From: Candidatus Nitrosotenuis aquarius
GTDB lineage: Archaea; Thermoproteota; Nitrososphaeria; Nitrososphaerales; Nitrosopumilaceae
Reading direction: 5' to 3'
DNA length: 64,000 bases
Assembly: GCF_002787055.1 (NCBI RefSeq)
Contig: NZ_CP024808.1
Location: 1,514,328-1,578,327 of the forward strand
Shown here piece after piece: positions 1-9,333 of this stretch. Made by a program: the position numbers and the translations under genes. The notes under the pieces are model-generated. The model was not told the DNA's origin. It saw only the letters and a list, made by a program, of their open reading frames with translations, and did no database searches. Every line of letters starts with the position of its first letter. The stretch's first letter is position 1.

Positions 1-1300
1 TGGATTTGATGACACAGACTCACCAAAAGGAATGTGCACAACTTATCTTGCATACAAGCTAGTCAATTCACTAAAGCAAGACAATGTAAAATTTCTGGAC
101 TATCCAAGACTAATCAGGTTCAATCCCAACATTCCGTGGAAAACCCGTGGCAACGGAGCAGTCTCACTCAAAGTAGAAACTAAAAACCCTGAAAAAGTAA
201 AAAGCAAGGTAATCAAATTTGTAACAAAATTCTCTGATCTAAAAAATGGCGCAAACCCAGGAGTTGTATTTTATGAGAACAATTCCATTCCGCAAGAATT
301 CACAGAACTGAGCAAAAAGGCACTATGGAGTCTAATTAGCAGAAGTCAGATAAAAAAATTCATCTCAAAGCATAATTTAGAATCATTTCACATTGGTAAC
401 GGCCAAGGACTGGTTGGTGCACTGGGTGCAATCGGTTACCAGTTTGACGACCATACATTTGAGCTTCTCAGCTATAGGAAAAAATCTCAATTTGGAAAAA
501 AACGCAACATTGTACCATCAAGCGTCAAACAAATGCAGGAAAAAACATACCCCAAAACATTCAACAGCTTTGATACAAAAAAGGAGAAAATTATCTTTGC
601 ACCACATGGCCCGGATCCAGTTTTCTTTGGGATACGGGGAGAAGATGTTGATTCACTGTTTGATGCATCAAAGATGATTCAAACAAAAGAAAAGCCAGTA
701 GGTCATCTCATTTTCAAATCAAATCAGGGGACAGGTGATCACCTCCAAAACGAGCTAGAAATTGATTCAATCAAACCCTATTCTTCCGGGGTTATAGTGG
801 GAGTAGTCTGTGGCGAGCCGACAATTGAGCAGGGCGGACACATCAAGTTTGTCATATCAAAAAACGGTTCCGAGCTGACCTGTTTTGTGTACAAGCCAAC
901 CGGCATAACCAATGATGCGGCCCAATTAATCAAAGGTGATCAGATCCGAGTAGGGGGTGGAATACGAAGGTCGTCTGCAAAACATGGAAGAGTGCTCAAC
1001 GTAGAGTTCTTTGAAGTATTAAAACTGCAAAAAAAGACAATACTGACAAATCCAACATGTTTCAAATGCAACAAAAAGATGAAGTCAAAGGGCCGCAATC
1101 AGGGATTTGAATGCAAAAGATGTGGCAAAAATGCAACAAAAAAAATAACTCTAGTGTTGCCAAGAAAGATCAAAAATCAACTATACATTCCACAATCCTC
1201 AGCACACAGACACCTGACCAGACCACGGCAACGAATCCATGTCACAAACAAGAATACGAAATTTGTAAATTCCTCAAAATGGATTTCAAATTATAATTAA
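1..1300 (+). CDS. tiaS: tRNA(Ile2) 2-agmatinylcytidine synthetase, 5' truncated by window
   Basis: TiaS modifies C34 of the CAU anticodon of tRNA-Ile2 with agmatine in an ATP-dependent reaction, so that the tRNA reads AUA. The frame is open to the window edge, and its first codons (from position 2) read GFDDTDSPKG, the family's N-terminal signature, so only a few residues are missing and the methionine at 32 is internal. A C-terminal zinc ribbon of two CxxC pairs (CFKC and CKRC) follows an OB-like region, as in the family. It is convergent with the tRNA gene just downstream. A CAT tRNA that could be its substrate lies at 58108-58181. Confidence 0.9.
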   Translation, partial: GFDDTDSPKGMCTTYLAYKLVNSLKQDNVKFLDYPRLIRFNPNIPWKTRGNGAVSLKVETKNPEKVKSKVIKFVTKFSDLKNGANPGVVFYENNSIPQEFTELSKKALWSLISRSQIKKFISKHNLESFHIGNGQGLVGALGAIGYQFDDHTFELLSYRKKSQFGKKRNIVPSSVKQMQEKTYPKTFNSFDTKKEKIIFAPHGPDPVFFGIRGEDVDSLFDASKMIQTKEKPVGHLIFKSNQGTGDHLQNELEIDSIKPYSSGVIVGVVCGEPTIEQGGHIKFVISKNGSELTCFVYKPTGITNDAAQLIKGDQIRVGGGIRRSSAKHGRVLNVEFFEVLKLQKKTILTNPTCFKCNKKMKSKGRNQGFECKRCGKNATKKITLVLPRKIKNQLYIPQSSAHRHLTRPRQRIHVTNKNTKFVNSSKWISNYN

Positions 1301-1304
1301 GTAC

Positions 1305-1414
1305 TAGCGGGGAGTAGATTTGAACTACTGATCTGCGGGTTTCACATCATGGATGATTATGAGCCCGCCGGGATGACTTTGTCCTGAAAGACAGTCTGAC
1401 TTCCCCACCCCGCT
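1305..1414 (-). tRNA. Initiator tRNA-Met (CAT) with two insertions
   Basis: On the minus strand the 5' end AGCGGGG pairs with CCCCGCT near the 3' end. The anticodon arm GCGGG/CCCGC carries the loop CTCATAA, and the T-arm is the archaeal initiator type. The gene is 110 nt long, too long for a simple tRNA. About 17 nt sit after anticodon position 37 (the canonical intron site), and a further insertion of about 19 nt interrupts the D-loop between the GGGA and TCCC strands. Exact splice points of the D-loop insertion are not resolved. CCA is not encoded. Confidence 0.88.
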
Positions 1415-1494
1415 GACTAAAATTGGGTCTAGCAGTGATATATACACTCTCATTTTTGCAAATAATTAATAGGATTTTCAAAACCTCATTTTCT

Positions 1495-2586
1495 GTGAAC
1501 AAAAAACTGCGAATCGCAGGGATTCTGGCGGCACTTGCGGCATCTGCAATAATTCTGACATCCCCATCACAATCTCCACCGTTGCCTCCACCAACACCGT
1601 CTCAAGACCAGTCAATCAAGACGCTTGCAACAGACCTCAAAAAGCCATGGGCAATGGCATTTTCTGGTGATCGGATTTTTCTTACAGAAAAAGAAGGCGA
1701 TATCAGAGTAATTCAGTCTGATGCGTTATTATCAGAACCGTTGGCCTCTATTCGAGCAGCCAAGATACATGGAGGAGGACTGCTTGGCATAACAACACAT
1801 CCAGATTTTGAGAACAATCACTTTTTGTACATTTACTATACTTATTTGGAAAATGAACAGCTCTGGAACAAGGTTTTACGAATCACAGAATCTGACAACA
1901 AGATCAAAGATGTAACAACTATAATAGACAAAATTCCCGGCTCGCAATTTTACAATGGTGGAGTAATAAAGTTCGGCCCTGATGGAAAATTATATGTCGC
2001 AACAGGACTCTCAGAGGAATTCTCGCATGAATCCCAAAATCCTTCCTCGCTTGAAGGCAAAGTTCTCAGGCTAAACGATGACGGCACAATCCCTGATGAT
2101 AACCCATTTGCCAATTCTCCAGTATTGTCGTTTGGCCACCGCGACATTCAGGGCATGACATGGGATCAGCAAGGCAACATGTTTGTAACAGAGCTGGGAC
2201 CGACAAAAAGCGACGAAATCAACCTGATCAGGCCTGGCCACAATTATGGATGGCCAGAACAAGAATGCGGCGGAAACGAGAAATTCACTGACCCAATAAT
2301 GTGCTATGATCCAAGCATAGAGCCTGGCGGAATCATATTTTACAGCGGAGACCAATTAGACTACAAAAACAAACTAATCATGGCCACACTGCGAGGCTCT
2401 AATCTTTATGCCATGAATTTTGAAGAAACTGGCATAGACTCACAAAAAAGCATATTGAGTGGGCTGGGTAGAATAAGAGATGTCATGCAAGGACCGGATG
2501 GCTATCTTTACGTTATTACCTCAAACACGGACGGAAAGGGATTTCCCGCCAAATCCGACGACAAATTATTGAGAATTCTGAAATAA
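1495..2586 (+). CDS. PQQ-dependent sugar dehydrogenase-like six-bladed beta-propeller, exported
   Basis: This is a homologue of soluble quinoprotein glucose/sugar dehydrogenases. Recognisable elements are GGGLLGITTHPDF, FGHRDIQGMTWD and ELGPTKSDEINLI followed by GHNYGWPE. I chose the GTG at 1495 because it gives a compact basic/hydrophobic N-terminus (MNKKLRIAGILAAL) and a proline-rich linker, which fits export and membrane anchoring. A TTG at 1423 in the same frame would lengthen the protein to 387 residues but lies only 8 bases from the tRNA gene. It ends 1 base before the HMG-CoA reductase start. The substrate cannot be read from the sequence, and whether the host makes PQQ is unknown. Confidence 0.8.
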   Translation: MNKKLRIAGILAALAASAIILTSPSQSPPLPPPTPSQDQSIKTLATDLKKPWAMAFSGDRIFLTEKEGDIRVIQSDALLSEPLASIRAAKIHGGGLLGITTHPDFENNHFLYIYYTYLENEQLWNKVLRITESDNKIKDVTTIIDKIPGSQFYNGGVIKFGPDGKLYVATGLSEEFSHESQNPSSLEGKVLRLNDDGTIPDDNPFANSPVLSFGHRDIQGMTWDQQGNMFVTELGPTKSDEINLIRPGHNYGWPEQECGGNEKFTDPIMCYDPSIEPGGIIFYSGDQLDYKNKLIMATLRGSNLYAMNFEETGIDSQKSILSGLGRIRDVMQGPDGYLYVITSNTDGKGFPAKSDDKLLRILK

Positions 2587-2587
2587 C

Positions 2588-3826
2588 TTGGCATCAAAAT
2601 TTTTTGAAAAAAGCAGGAAAGAACGCATAGACGAGGTATCCAAATTTGCAAATCTTACTCCAGAAGAAAGACAAATTCTTGAAGGAGCAGGCGGAATTGG
2701 CTTTGATCAGGCAGACAAAATGGTGGAAAACGCAATTGGAACGTTCTCGTTTCCGCTTGGCATTGCAACAAACTTTGTCATAAACAACAAGGAATACCTT
2801 GTACCTATGGTGATCGAGGAGCCATCTGTAATAGCCGCTGCATCAAAGGCAGCTAAAATAGCAAAAATCCATGGCGGCTTTAGGATGCAAAATGAGGAAT
2901 CTTACAGTATAGGCCAAATCCAAATAATCAATGTAAACATCAAGGAAGCAATACCAAAGATTTTGTCGCATACAAAAGAAATACTAGACTTGGCAAACAC
3001 AAAAAGCAATACCCTGTCCAAAATGGGCAAGGGAGCAAAGCAAGTCTCTTGCAAGGAAATAACGACACCATCAGGCCCGATGCTAATAGTTGAACTATTG
3101 ATCGATGTTGGCGATGCAATGGGCGCAAATGTAACAAATACAATGTGCGAAGGCGTAGCGCCACTAGTTGAGCAAATAACTGGCGGAAAAGCACTATTGC
3201 GAATCCTATCCAATTATTCCACAAGACGACTGGTCAGTGGTACTGCTACATTTGACAAAGAGGAACTTGGTGGTGAGCAAACAGTCGACAATATTATTCT
3301 GGCGTATCAGTTTGCAGACAATGACGAATACAGGGCAGTAACACACAACAAGGGAATAATGAATGGAATAATTGCAGCTGCGAATGCAACCGGCCAAGAT
3401 ACGCGTGCAATAGAGGCAGCCGCCCATGCCTATGCAGCAAAATCCGGTAAATATCGATCGCTTACACAATGGAACAAAGACAAGGATGGCAACTTGGTTG
3501 GCAAAATAGAACTGCCAATGTCAGTCGGTGTTGTGGGGGGAATAATCAACGTCCACCCAATGGCCAAAGTCTGCGCAAAAATCCTGCAAATCAAATCTGC
3601 AAGCGAGCTTGCATGCGTTATAGCGGCCGTGGGCCTTGCACAGAACTTTAGTGCAATTAGGGCGCTTGCCTCGGAAGGAATCCAAAAGGGGCACATGAAA
3701 TTACACGCACGAAACATCGCGGCAGCTGCTGGCGCAACACCTGATCAAATTGATGCAATAGCGGCAAAAATGGTCCAAGAAGGCAAAATCTCAATTAATC
3801 GTGCCAGAGAACTGGTAGGCAGCTAA
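2588..3826 (+). CDS. hmgA: Hydroxymethylglutaryl-CoA reductase, class II type
   Basis: It interconverts HMG-CoA and mevalonate; in archaea this supplies the mevalonate pathway for isoprenoid lipids. The 412-residue protein carries class II signatures as in Pseudomonas mevalonii: the catalytic Glu in IEEPSV (E77/E78), the nucleotide-binding DAMGAN starting at D176, the catalytic Lys in HNKG (K255), Asp in GQDTRAIEAAAHAY and His in GHMKLHARN (H369). It starts with TTG one base after the upstream stop. Class II enzymes are classically called degradative, but in an autotrophic archaeon with no sign of mevalonate catabolism a biosynthetic role is more likely. The his promoter lies just behind its stop. 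Confidence 0.93.
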   Translation: MASKFFEKSRKERIDEVSKFANLTPEERQILEGAGGIGFDQADKMVENAIGTFSFPLGIATNFVINNKEYLVPMVIEEPSVIAAASKAAKIAKIHGGFRMQNEESYSIGQIQIINVNIKEAIPKILSHTKEILDLANTKSNTLSKMGKGAKQVSCKEITTPSGPMLIVELLIDVGDAMGANVTNTMCEGVAPLVEQITGGKALLRILSNYSTRRLVSGTATFDKEELGGEQTVDNIILAYQFADNDEYRAVTHNKGIMNGIIAAANATGQDTRAIEAAAHAYAAKSGKYRSLTQWNKDKDGNLVGKIELPMSVGVVGGIINVHPMAKVCAKILQIKSASELACVIAAVGLAQNFSAIRALASEGIQKGHMKLHARNIAAAAGATPDQIDAIAAKMVQEGKISINRARELVGS

Positions 3827-3833
3827 ACACCAA

Positions 3834-3841
3834 AAATATAG
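3834..3841 (+). promoter_or_regulatory. TATA box of the his operon
   Basis: An AAATATAG-type box centred about 26 bases before the hisG ATG, the usual distance for a leaderless archaeal transcript. It is the only plausible promoter in the 37-base gap after hmgA and should drive the operon through hisI. Confidence 0.6.
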
Positions 3842-3863
3842 AGCCTAACGTTCTGGTCTTGAT

Positions 3864-4841
3864 ATGGCCGGCGTAAAATTTGCTATTCCAAAGGGAAGCC
3901 TAGAGGAAGCTGTATTTGCCCTGATGGAAAAGTCCTGGACCAAGGTCTCTAGAAAAAGCCGCACCTACATAGTCAAACTAGACGATCCGCAAATCACAGT
4001 CAAAATGCTCAGGCCGCAGGAGATACCTACCTTTGTCTCAGACGGACTGTACGATGTAGGTATTACAGGAAAGGACTGGATTTCAGAGACCAAGTCTGAT
4101 GTGGAAGCCCTTTTGGATTTAGAGATTGGCAAAATAAGACTAGTCATTGCAATTCCAGATAACTACAAGTTCAAATCAATTGATGAAATGATTGCATCAT
4201 ATGCAAAACAAAAAAAGATCCTACGAATATCCTCTGAATACCTGACTACTGCATCAAAGTACCTAAAGCAGCAAAAATCATACAAAAAATTCTACGGAAA
4301 CAAGGACCCGCAAATTGTAACACCATGGATGCGCATTGGCAATAACAAAAATGTCCAAATTCACCTCTCATTTGGAGCAACCGAAGCAAAGCCTCCAGAC
4401 GCAGTTGACGCAATAATGGATGTCACCGAGACAGGAACCACACTGGAGCAAAACCAGCTCAAAATCACAGAAACAGTGATGGAGTCAAGCGCTCACCTAA
4501 TTGCAAACAAAAACGCACTGCAAGACAAGACAAAGCGAGAAAAGATCTATGACATTCTAACTGTGATGCGTGGCGCAGTACAGGGAAGAAAATACCTGCA
4601 CATATATCTAAATGTGGAGGAAAAAAATCTCCCCAAGCTACTATCTAGTTTGCCATCGCTGAAAAGACCTACGGTTAGCCCCCTGAGCCAGAAGGGCTGG
4701 TATGGAATAAACACGGTTATCCCCAAATCTGAATTTCACAAAATGATTCCAAAGCTTCGCAAAATAGCTCAAGGATTGGTAGTGCACGAGCCGCGCCAAA
4801 TATTGGAGCTTGAGGAGATAAAGCGTGATGAAGAGAATTGA
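3864..4841 (+). CDS. hisG: ATP phosphoribosyltransferase, long form
   Basis: It catalyses the first committed step of histidine synthesis, condensing ATP with PRPP. The N-terminus KFAIPKGSLEEAV and the segment GLYDVGITGKDW are family hallmarks, and DVTETGTTLEQN is the PRPP-binding motif. At 325 residues it is the long form with a C-terminal ACT-like regulatory domain (about 230-320), so it should be feedback-inhibited by histidine and not need HisZ. It is the first gene of the operon; its TGA overlaps the hisD ATG by one base. Confidence 0.95.
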   Translation: MAGVKFAIPKGSLEEAVFALMEKSWTKVSRKSRTYIVKLDDPQITVKMLRPQEIPTFVSDGLYDVGITGKDWISETKSDVEALLDLEIGKIRLVIAIPDNYKFKSIDEMIASYAKQKKILRISSEYLTTASKYLKQQKSYKKFYGNKDPQIVTPWMRIGNNKNVQIHLSFGATEAKPPDAVDAIMDVTETGTTLEQNQLKITETVMESSAHLIANKNALQDKTKREKIYDILTVMRGAVQGRKYLHIYLNVEEKNLPKLLSSLPSLKRPTVSPLSQKGWYGINTVIPKSEFHKMIPKLRKIAQGLVVHEPRQILELEEIKRDEEN

Positions 4842-6097
4842 TGAAAATAATCTCAATTACAAAGGCTTTTTCCCTAGCACAAAAAGCTAGAAAAAATCAA
4901 AACATTCAGGCAGTCCAGGCAATAATACGCCAAGTGGAAAAAAGCGGGGACTCTGCACTTTTCAGATTTGAAAAAAAACTCAATGGTGTAAATCTCAAAA
5001 GTCTCTTGGTTTCAAAAAAAGAAATCACGAATGCGTACAAGCTAGTCACAAAAGACCAAATCGACGCAATAACTGAGGCAAAGAAAAGACTGACCAAAAC
5101 TGAATCTGCACTAAAAAGAAAGCTAGGAAAAATAACCATAAAAACAGACGGCACAAAAATCACAAAATCCTTTGAACCTCTAGACAAAGTGGGCTGCTAT
5201 GTTCCAGGCGGCTTGGCAAGATACCCAAGCTCGGCCATAATGTCAGTAGTTCCAGCAAAACTGGCAGGAGTCAAATCTATAATAGTTGTAACGCCACCAA
5301 ACAAGCAAGGCAAAATAGATCCAATGGTTTTAGTTGCAGCAGATATTTGTGGCGCCAACATGATATTCAAAGTGGGCGGGGCACACGCAATTGCTGCTTT
5401 GGCATTTGGTACAAAATCAATATCAAAAGTGGATAAAATTGTAGGACCTGGAGGCGCATTTGTTACTACTGCAAAGCATCTTGTAGCTAATGCTGCTTCA
5501 ATTGACATGCTTGCAGGCCCAACTGAGCTGGTAATACTTGCAGACGACTCTGCAGATCCCAAACTGGTTGCACTGGATCTTGTTTCCCAAGCAGAGCACA
5601 GCTCTGACACGAAATGTCAGCTAATAACAACGTCATCTATATTGGCAAATAAGGTAAACTCTGAAATTGCAACACTTGCATCTACTATATCGAGAAAAGA
5701 AATAATCCAATCAAGCTTGAAAGAAAACGGGTTTATTGCAATAGGGAAACTCTCTGACGCTATATTGCTTGCAAACAAGATTGCCCCAGAACACATACAA
5801 ATCATGACAAAAAATCCACGTAAAGTAGCCCAGAAAATCAAGACTGCAGGCCTAGTACTGATTGGGAAGAACACCCCCTCTGCGGCAAGTGACTATCTGC
5901 TTGGAACAAACCACATCTTGCCTACTAACCAGTTTGGACGCTCCAGAGGCTCGCTATCGGTGCTTGACTTTCTTAAAATTCAAACTCGTATAGAATCATC
6001 AAAGCCTGATCTGCAAAAGATCAATAAGCATCTCAAAACCCTGACACAATCGGAGAATCTGCCAAACCACTATGGCGCAGTAAGGAAAAGAATATGA
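4841..6097 (+). CDS. hisD: Histidinol dehydrogenase
   Basis: It oxidises histidinol to histidine in two NAD-dependent steps using a zinc site. Diagnostic stretches are GCYVPGGLARYPSS, KVGGAHAIAALAFG, IVGPGGAFV, the zinc-site region SQAEHSSDT and APEHIQIM. The ATG at 4841 gives the usual length (418 residues) and a TGATG junction with hisG; a TTG directly before it is less likely. It ends in an ATGA overlap with hisC, so translation is probably coupled. Confidence 0.96.
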   Translation: MKIISITKAFSLAQKARKNQNIQAVQAIIRQVEKSGDSALFRFEKKLNGVNLKSLLVSKKEITNAYKLVTKDQIDAITEAKKRLTKTESALKRKLGKITIKTDGTKITKSFEPLDKVGCYVPGGLARYPSSAIMSVVPAKLAGVKSIIVVTPPNKQGKIDPMVLVAADICGANMIFKVGGAHAIAALAFGTKSISKVDKIVGPGGAFVTTAKHLVANAASIDMLAGPTELVILADDSADPKLVALDLVSQAEHSSDTKCQLITTSSILANKVNSEIATLASTISRKEIIQSSLKENGFIAIGKLSDAILLANKIAPEHIQIMTKNPRKVAQKIKTAGLVLIGKNTPSAASDYLLGTNHILPTNQFGRSRGSLSVLDFLKIQTRIESSKPDLQKINKHLKTLTQSENLPNHYGAVRKRI

Positions 6098-7164
6098 CAA
6101 AAAAACAATTCACATCCAAAATAGATGAGCTTGCACAACTGCAAGGATATCAAAAACCTGAATATCATTCTGGGGTGCTAAAGCTGGACTCTAATGAGAA
6201 TTTTGTAATCAATAAACAGCTGCAGCAAGACCTGATCAATGCGGCACAAAAGAATTCCGACGTACGCGAATATCCACTTGGAAGATCAGAACGATTGGTA
6301 GAATCTATTGCAAACTATGTGAATTTGCCAAAACAAATGGTCGGAATAGGAAACGGCTCCGATCAGATCTTGGACATCATTCTCTCAAATTTTGCATCAA
6401 AGAAAGCCAAGATTCTGACATCAAATCCAACCTTTGGCTTTTTTGAAGAAAGATGCAAGCTGTACCAGATTCCAACAATAAAGATCCCATTTGCCAAAGA
6501 CATGACACTGGATATTGGGGATTTCATATCAAAATCAAAACAAGCAGACATTCTTTATCTGGATTCCCCAAACAACCCCACAGGATTCCAATTCAAAAAA
6601 GATGAAATCACAGAACTGGTCAAAAAGTTTGACGGACTTGCTATAATAGATGAGGCATACGGGGAATTTTCCGATTATTCCCTGGCAAGTCTAACAAAAA
6701 AGTTTGAAAATCTAATCGTGGTCAAGACGTTCTCAAAGACATTCGGCCTAGCAGGATTAAGGTTAGGCTATGTCTTGGCAGACAAAAAATTCATCGATGT
6801 CTTCTCTAGAGTGCTACAGTATCCATATCCACTAAACACGTTGGCCATCGAAGCTGGAATTCTGGCATTGCAAAAAATAAAACAAATCCAAGAAACAACA
6901 CAAATTATCAAAGAAGAACGAGCAAGAATAATCAAAAAACTGCGAGAAACAGGAGCATTTGATGTGTTTGACTCAAAGGCAAATTTTGTCCTATTTGATG
7001 CCCGCGGAGCGGACAAGAGAATCTATACTGCATTGTTGGAACAGGGAATATCTATTCGTAAACTTGGCAAAATTGGAAAGCATGAAGGGTGTTTGCGCGT
7101 AACGGTTGGAACAAAAGACATGAATTCCAAGTTTTTGCTTGCAATACGTGATCTCCTAAAATGA
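6094..7164 (+). CDS. hisC: Histidinol-phosphate aminotransferase
   Basis: A fold-type I PLP aminotransferase that converts imidazole-acetol phosphate to histidinol phosphate. It shows DSNEN near the N-terminus, YLDSPNNPTG, the PLP-site IIDEAYGEF, the Schiff-base lysine region TFSKTFGLAGLRLGY and a late RVTVGT motif with the substrate-binding Arg. It overlaps hisD and the following HAD gene by 4 bases each. Length (356) is normal. Confidence 0.95.
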   Translation: MTKKQFTSKIDELAQLQGYQKPEYHSGVLKLDSNENFVINKQLQQDLINAAQKNSDVREYPLGRSERLVESIANYVNLPKQMVGIGNGSDQILDIILSNFASKKAKILTSNPTFGFFEERCKLYQIPTIKIPFAKDMTLDIGDFISKSKQADILYLDSPNNPTGFQFKKDEITELVKKFDGLAIIDEAYGEFSDYSLASLTKKFENLIVVKTFSKTFGLAGLRLGYVLADKKFIDVFSRVLQYPYPLNTLAIEAGILALQKIKQIQETTQIIKEERARIIKKLRETGAFDVFDSKANFVLFDARGADKRIYTALLEQGISIRKLGKIGKHEGCLRVTVGTKDMNSKFLLAIRDLLK

Positions 7165-8132
7165 AATATTACAAGAAAAGTGGGATCCTGATCAAAAAAG
7201 ATTCCCTAAAAAATCTAATCCAAGTTGACACAATAATTTTTGATTGTGACGGAGTTTTAGTGGATGTTTCCAAATCATATGATCTGGCAATAAAACAGAC
7301 CACTGCATTCGTACTCGACAAATTTGCAGGAATCAAATCTATTCCAATCTCATCCGAAATAATTAGTGGTTTTAAGGCAAGCGGCGGATTTAACGACGAA
7401 GTAGATGTCACATACGCATTAATTCTATCTCTTGTTGCGGCAAAGCGACTTGGTATTGATGCAAAAAAATTCATCAACAAAGTCATCGACAACGCAGACA
7501 GTACGGGAATTATATCTGTTGAAAAGTTTCTTGATACCGTGCCGGTTGACATTTCTGACATAAAAAAGAAATTACAATATCCGGGACCGCACTCTACAAA
7601 TCCATTATATCGAATATTTGATCAAATGTTTTACGGAAAGGACCTATACAAGAAAATCTTTGGCAAAAAATCTCAATTCAAAAAAGGACTGATCGAAAAT
7701 GATATTGTCCTTGTGACACAAAAACTGATGGATTCACTAGAGCCGAAATTTGCAAAAAAAATTGCCATAGTCACAGGACGAGGCAAAGAATCAACCAAAT
7801 ACTCACTGAACAAGTTATTTGGCAAATTTAACATAGATTCTTCATTTTTCCTAGAAGACCATCCAAGAACACTTGCAAAGCCAAATCCCAAATCTCTAAT
7901 CATGTCGATAAATCGCCTAAAGTCAAAGCACTGCCTCTATGTCGGTGATTCCATGGAAGACCTGATCATGGCAAAAAAAGCAAGCAAGCTAGGAAAAAAA
8001 ACCATATTCTGCGGAATCTATGGGACTGCCCAAAACCCAAATTCCAAAAAGAGATTCTTTGAAAAAAATAATGCCGACATCATAATACAATCAATAGACC
8101 TAATTCCAAAGGCATTAAATTTGGCGCACTAG
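7161..8132 (+). CDS. HAD-superfamily phosphatase, candidate histidinol-phosphate phosphatase
   Basis: All four HAD motifs are present: DCDGV with nucleophile D28 and acid D30, the Thr of IVTGRGKES, the Lys of AKPNPKS and the acidic GDSMEDLI. An insert of about 150 residues between motifs I and II forms a helical cap. It sits inside the his operon between hisC and hisB, overlapping hisC by 4 bases, which is where a histidinol-phosphate phosphatase (HisN step) would be expected. The neighbouring hisB is the dehydratase only and carries no phosphatase domain. HAD enzymes fill this step in some other archaea, but the assignment here rests on context. Confidence 0.75.
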   Translation: MKYYKKSGILIKKDSLKNLIQVDTIIFDCDGVLVDVSKSYDLAIKQTTAFVLDKFAGIKSIPISSEIISGFKASGGFNDEVDVTYALILSLVAAKRLGIDAKKFINKVIDNADSTGIISVEKFLDTVPVDISDIKKKLQYPGPHSTNPLYRIFDQMFYGKDLYKKIFGKKSQFKKGLIENDIVLVTQKLMDSLEPKFAKKIAIVTGRGKESTKYSLNKLFGKFNIDSSFFLEDHPRTLAKPNPKSLIMSINRLKSKHCLYVGDSMEDLIMAKKASKLGKKTIFCGIYGTAQNPNSKKRFFEKNNADIIIQSIDLIPKALNLAH

Positions 8133-8143
8133 GTTTTGTATTT

Positions 8144-8728
8144 GTGGCAAGAACAAGCAAAATCAAGCGTGAAACAAAGGAAACATCGATTCTAGTTCAA
8201 GTAAATATTGATGGTTCTGGAAAAACCTCAGTTAATACGGGAATTGATTTATTTGATCACCTGATTACATCGTTTGGCAAGCACTCTATGCTTGATCTTG
8301 CAGTAAAGGCAAAGTCAAATGACGGAATACTGCACCACCTCATCGAAGACACTGGCATTGCAATTGGTAGCGCAATAGACAAGGCACTAGGAAGCCGAAC
8401 GGGCATTACAAGATTCAGCTATTCTTCTGTACCTATGGATGAATCACTTGCAGAAGCCTCAGTTGACCTAGTCAGACGACCATACGGCAAAATCAATCTC
8501 TCAATAAAACGATCACAGATAGAGGGAATGTCAAAAGAAGACATTGAGCACTTTTTCTCATCACTAGTCCAAAACCTGAACAGCTGCATCCACATCAGTG
8601 TAAAGTATGGAGAAAACGACCACCACAAAATAGAATCTGCAATCAAATCACTAGCGGTAGCACTGCGAACTGCATCAAGTCTGGACAAAAAACAGAAAGG
8701 AATCCCAAGCACAAAAGGTTCAATGTGA
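8144..8728 (+). CDS. hisB: Imidazoleglycerol-phosphate dehydratase
   Basis: It dehydrates imidazole-glycerol phosphate using two Mn ions. The 194-residue monofunctional protein shows the duplicated metal motifs: [13 protein letters not shown] and [12 protein letters not shown] in the first half, and IEHFFSS with [16 protein letters not shown] in the second. It begins with GTG at 8144, 11 bases after the HAD gene, the only small gap in this part of the operon. Its TGA overlaps the hisH ATG. Confidence 0.96.
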   Translation: MARTSKIKRETKETSILVQVNIDGSGKTSVNTGIDLFDHLITSFGKHSMLDLAVKAKSNDGILHHLIEDTGIAIGSAIDKALGSRTGITRFSYSSVPMDESLAEASVDLVRRPYGKINLSIKRSQIEGMSKEDIEHFFSSLVQNLNSCIHISVKYGENDHHKIESAIKSLAVALRTASSLDKKQKGIPSTKGSM

Positions 8729-9333
8729 TGAAGCTAGCCATATTTGATTACGGAGCAGGAAATATCTTTAGCCTCAAAGTTGCACTAGAAAAACAAAATG
8801 CTCAAGTGGATGTAATAACAAACTTTGACGCTGCAAACAATTATTCTGGTTTGATTCTGCCCGGTGTTGGTAATTTTGACCCAGCCATTCGAAGCATTCG
8901 CGATTACTCTAGCGTGTCGTTTCAGGAATATGTAAAAGACAAGATGCCGGTACTTGGAATCTGTCTTGGAATGGAAATGTTTTTTGAAAAAAGCGAGGAA
9001 GGAAAGGAAAAGGGCCTTGCCGCCATAGAAGGAGATGTGATATTACTTCCAAACAAGTTCAAGATCCCTCACATGGGATGGAACGGCCTGAGGATCAAAA
9101 AATCAAATCCTCTCTTGGATGGGATTCCTGATAATTCTTGGGTCTACTTTGTTCACTCGTATAGGGCAAAGCCAAAAAACGACGATGTTGTAGTTGCCGA
9201 CTCTGACTATGGAATCGACGTTCCAGCAGTGATTAGCAAGGGCAATCTGTATGGGACACAATTCCATCCGGAAAAATCCGGCAAAATCGGCTCGCTTATG
9301 ATAAAGAATTTTCTGCGAGAGTGCAAAAAGTGA
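8728..9333 (+). CDS. hisH: Imidazole glycerol phosphate synthase, glutaminase subunit
   Basis: A class I glutamine amidotransferase that feeds ammonia to HisF. It has the nucleophile motif GICLGMEMFFE, the oxyanion/P-loop LPGVGNFDPA and the catalytic His-Glu in GTQFHPEKSG. The ATG at 8728 (a TGATG junction with hisB) is preferred over the GTG three bases earlier. The stop overlaps the hisA start by 4 bases. Confidence 0.96.
   Translation: MKLAIFDYGAGNIFSLKVALEKQNAQVDVITNFDAANNYSGLILPGVGNFDPAIRSIRDYSSVSFQEYVKDKMPVLGICLGMEMFFEKSEEGKEKGLAAIEGDVILLPNKFKIPHMGWNGLRIKKSNPLLDGIPDNSWVYFVHSYRAKPKNDDVVVADSDYGIDVPAVISKGNLYGTQFHPEKSGKIGSLMIKNFLRECKK

Noticed and set aside
1423-1494. Upstream TTG start for the PQQ-type dehydrogenase
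   Set aside because: The extra 24 residues place a second hydrophobic stretch and a Phe/Lys-rich linker before a good signal sequence, and the start is 8 bases from the tRNA gene on the other strand; GTG 1495 is simpler.
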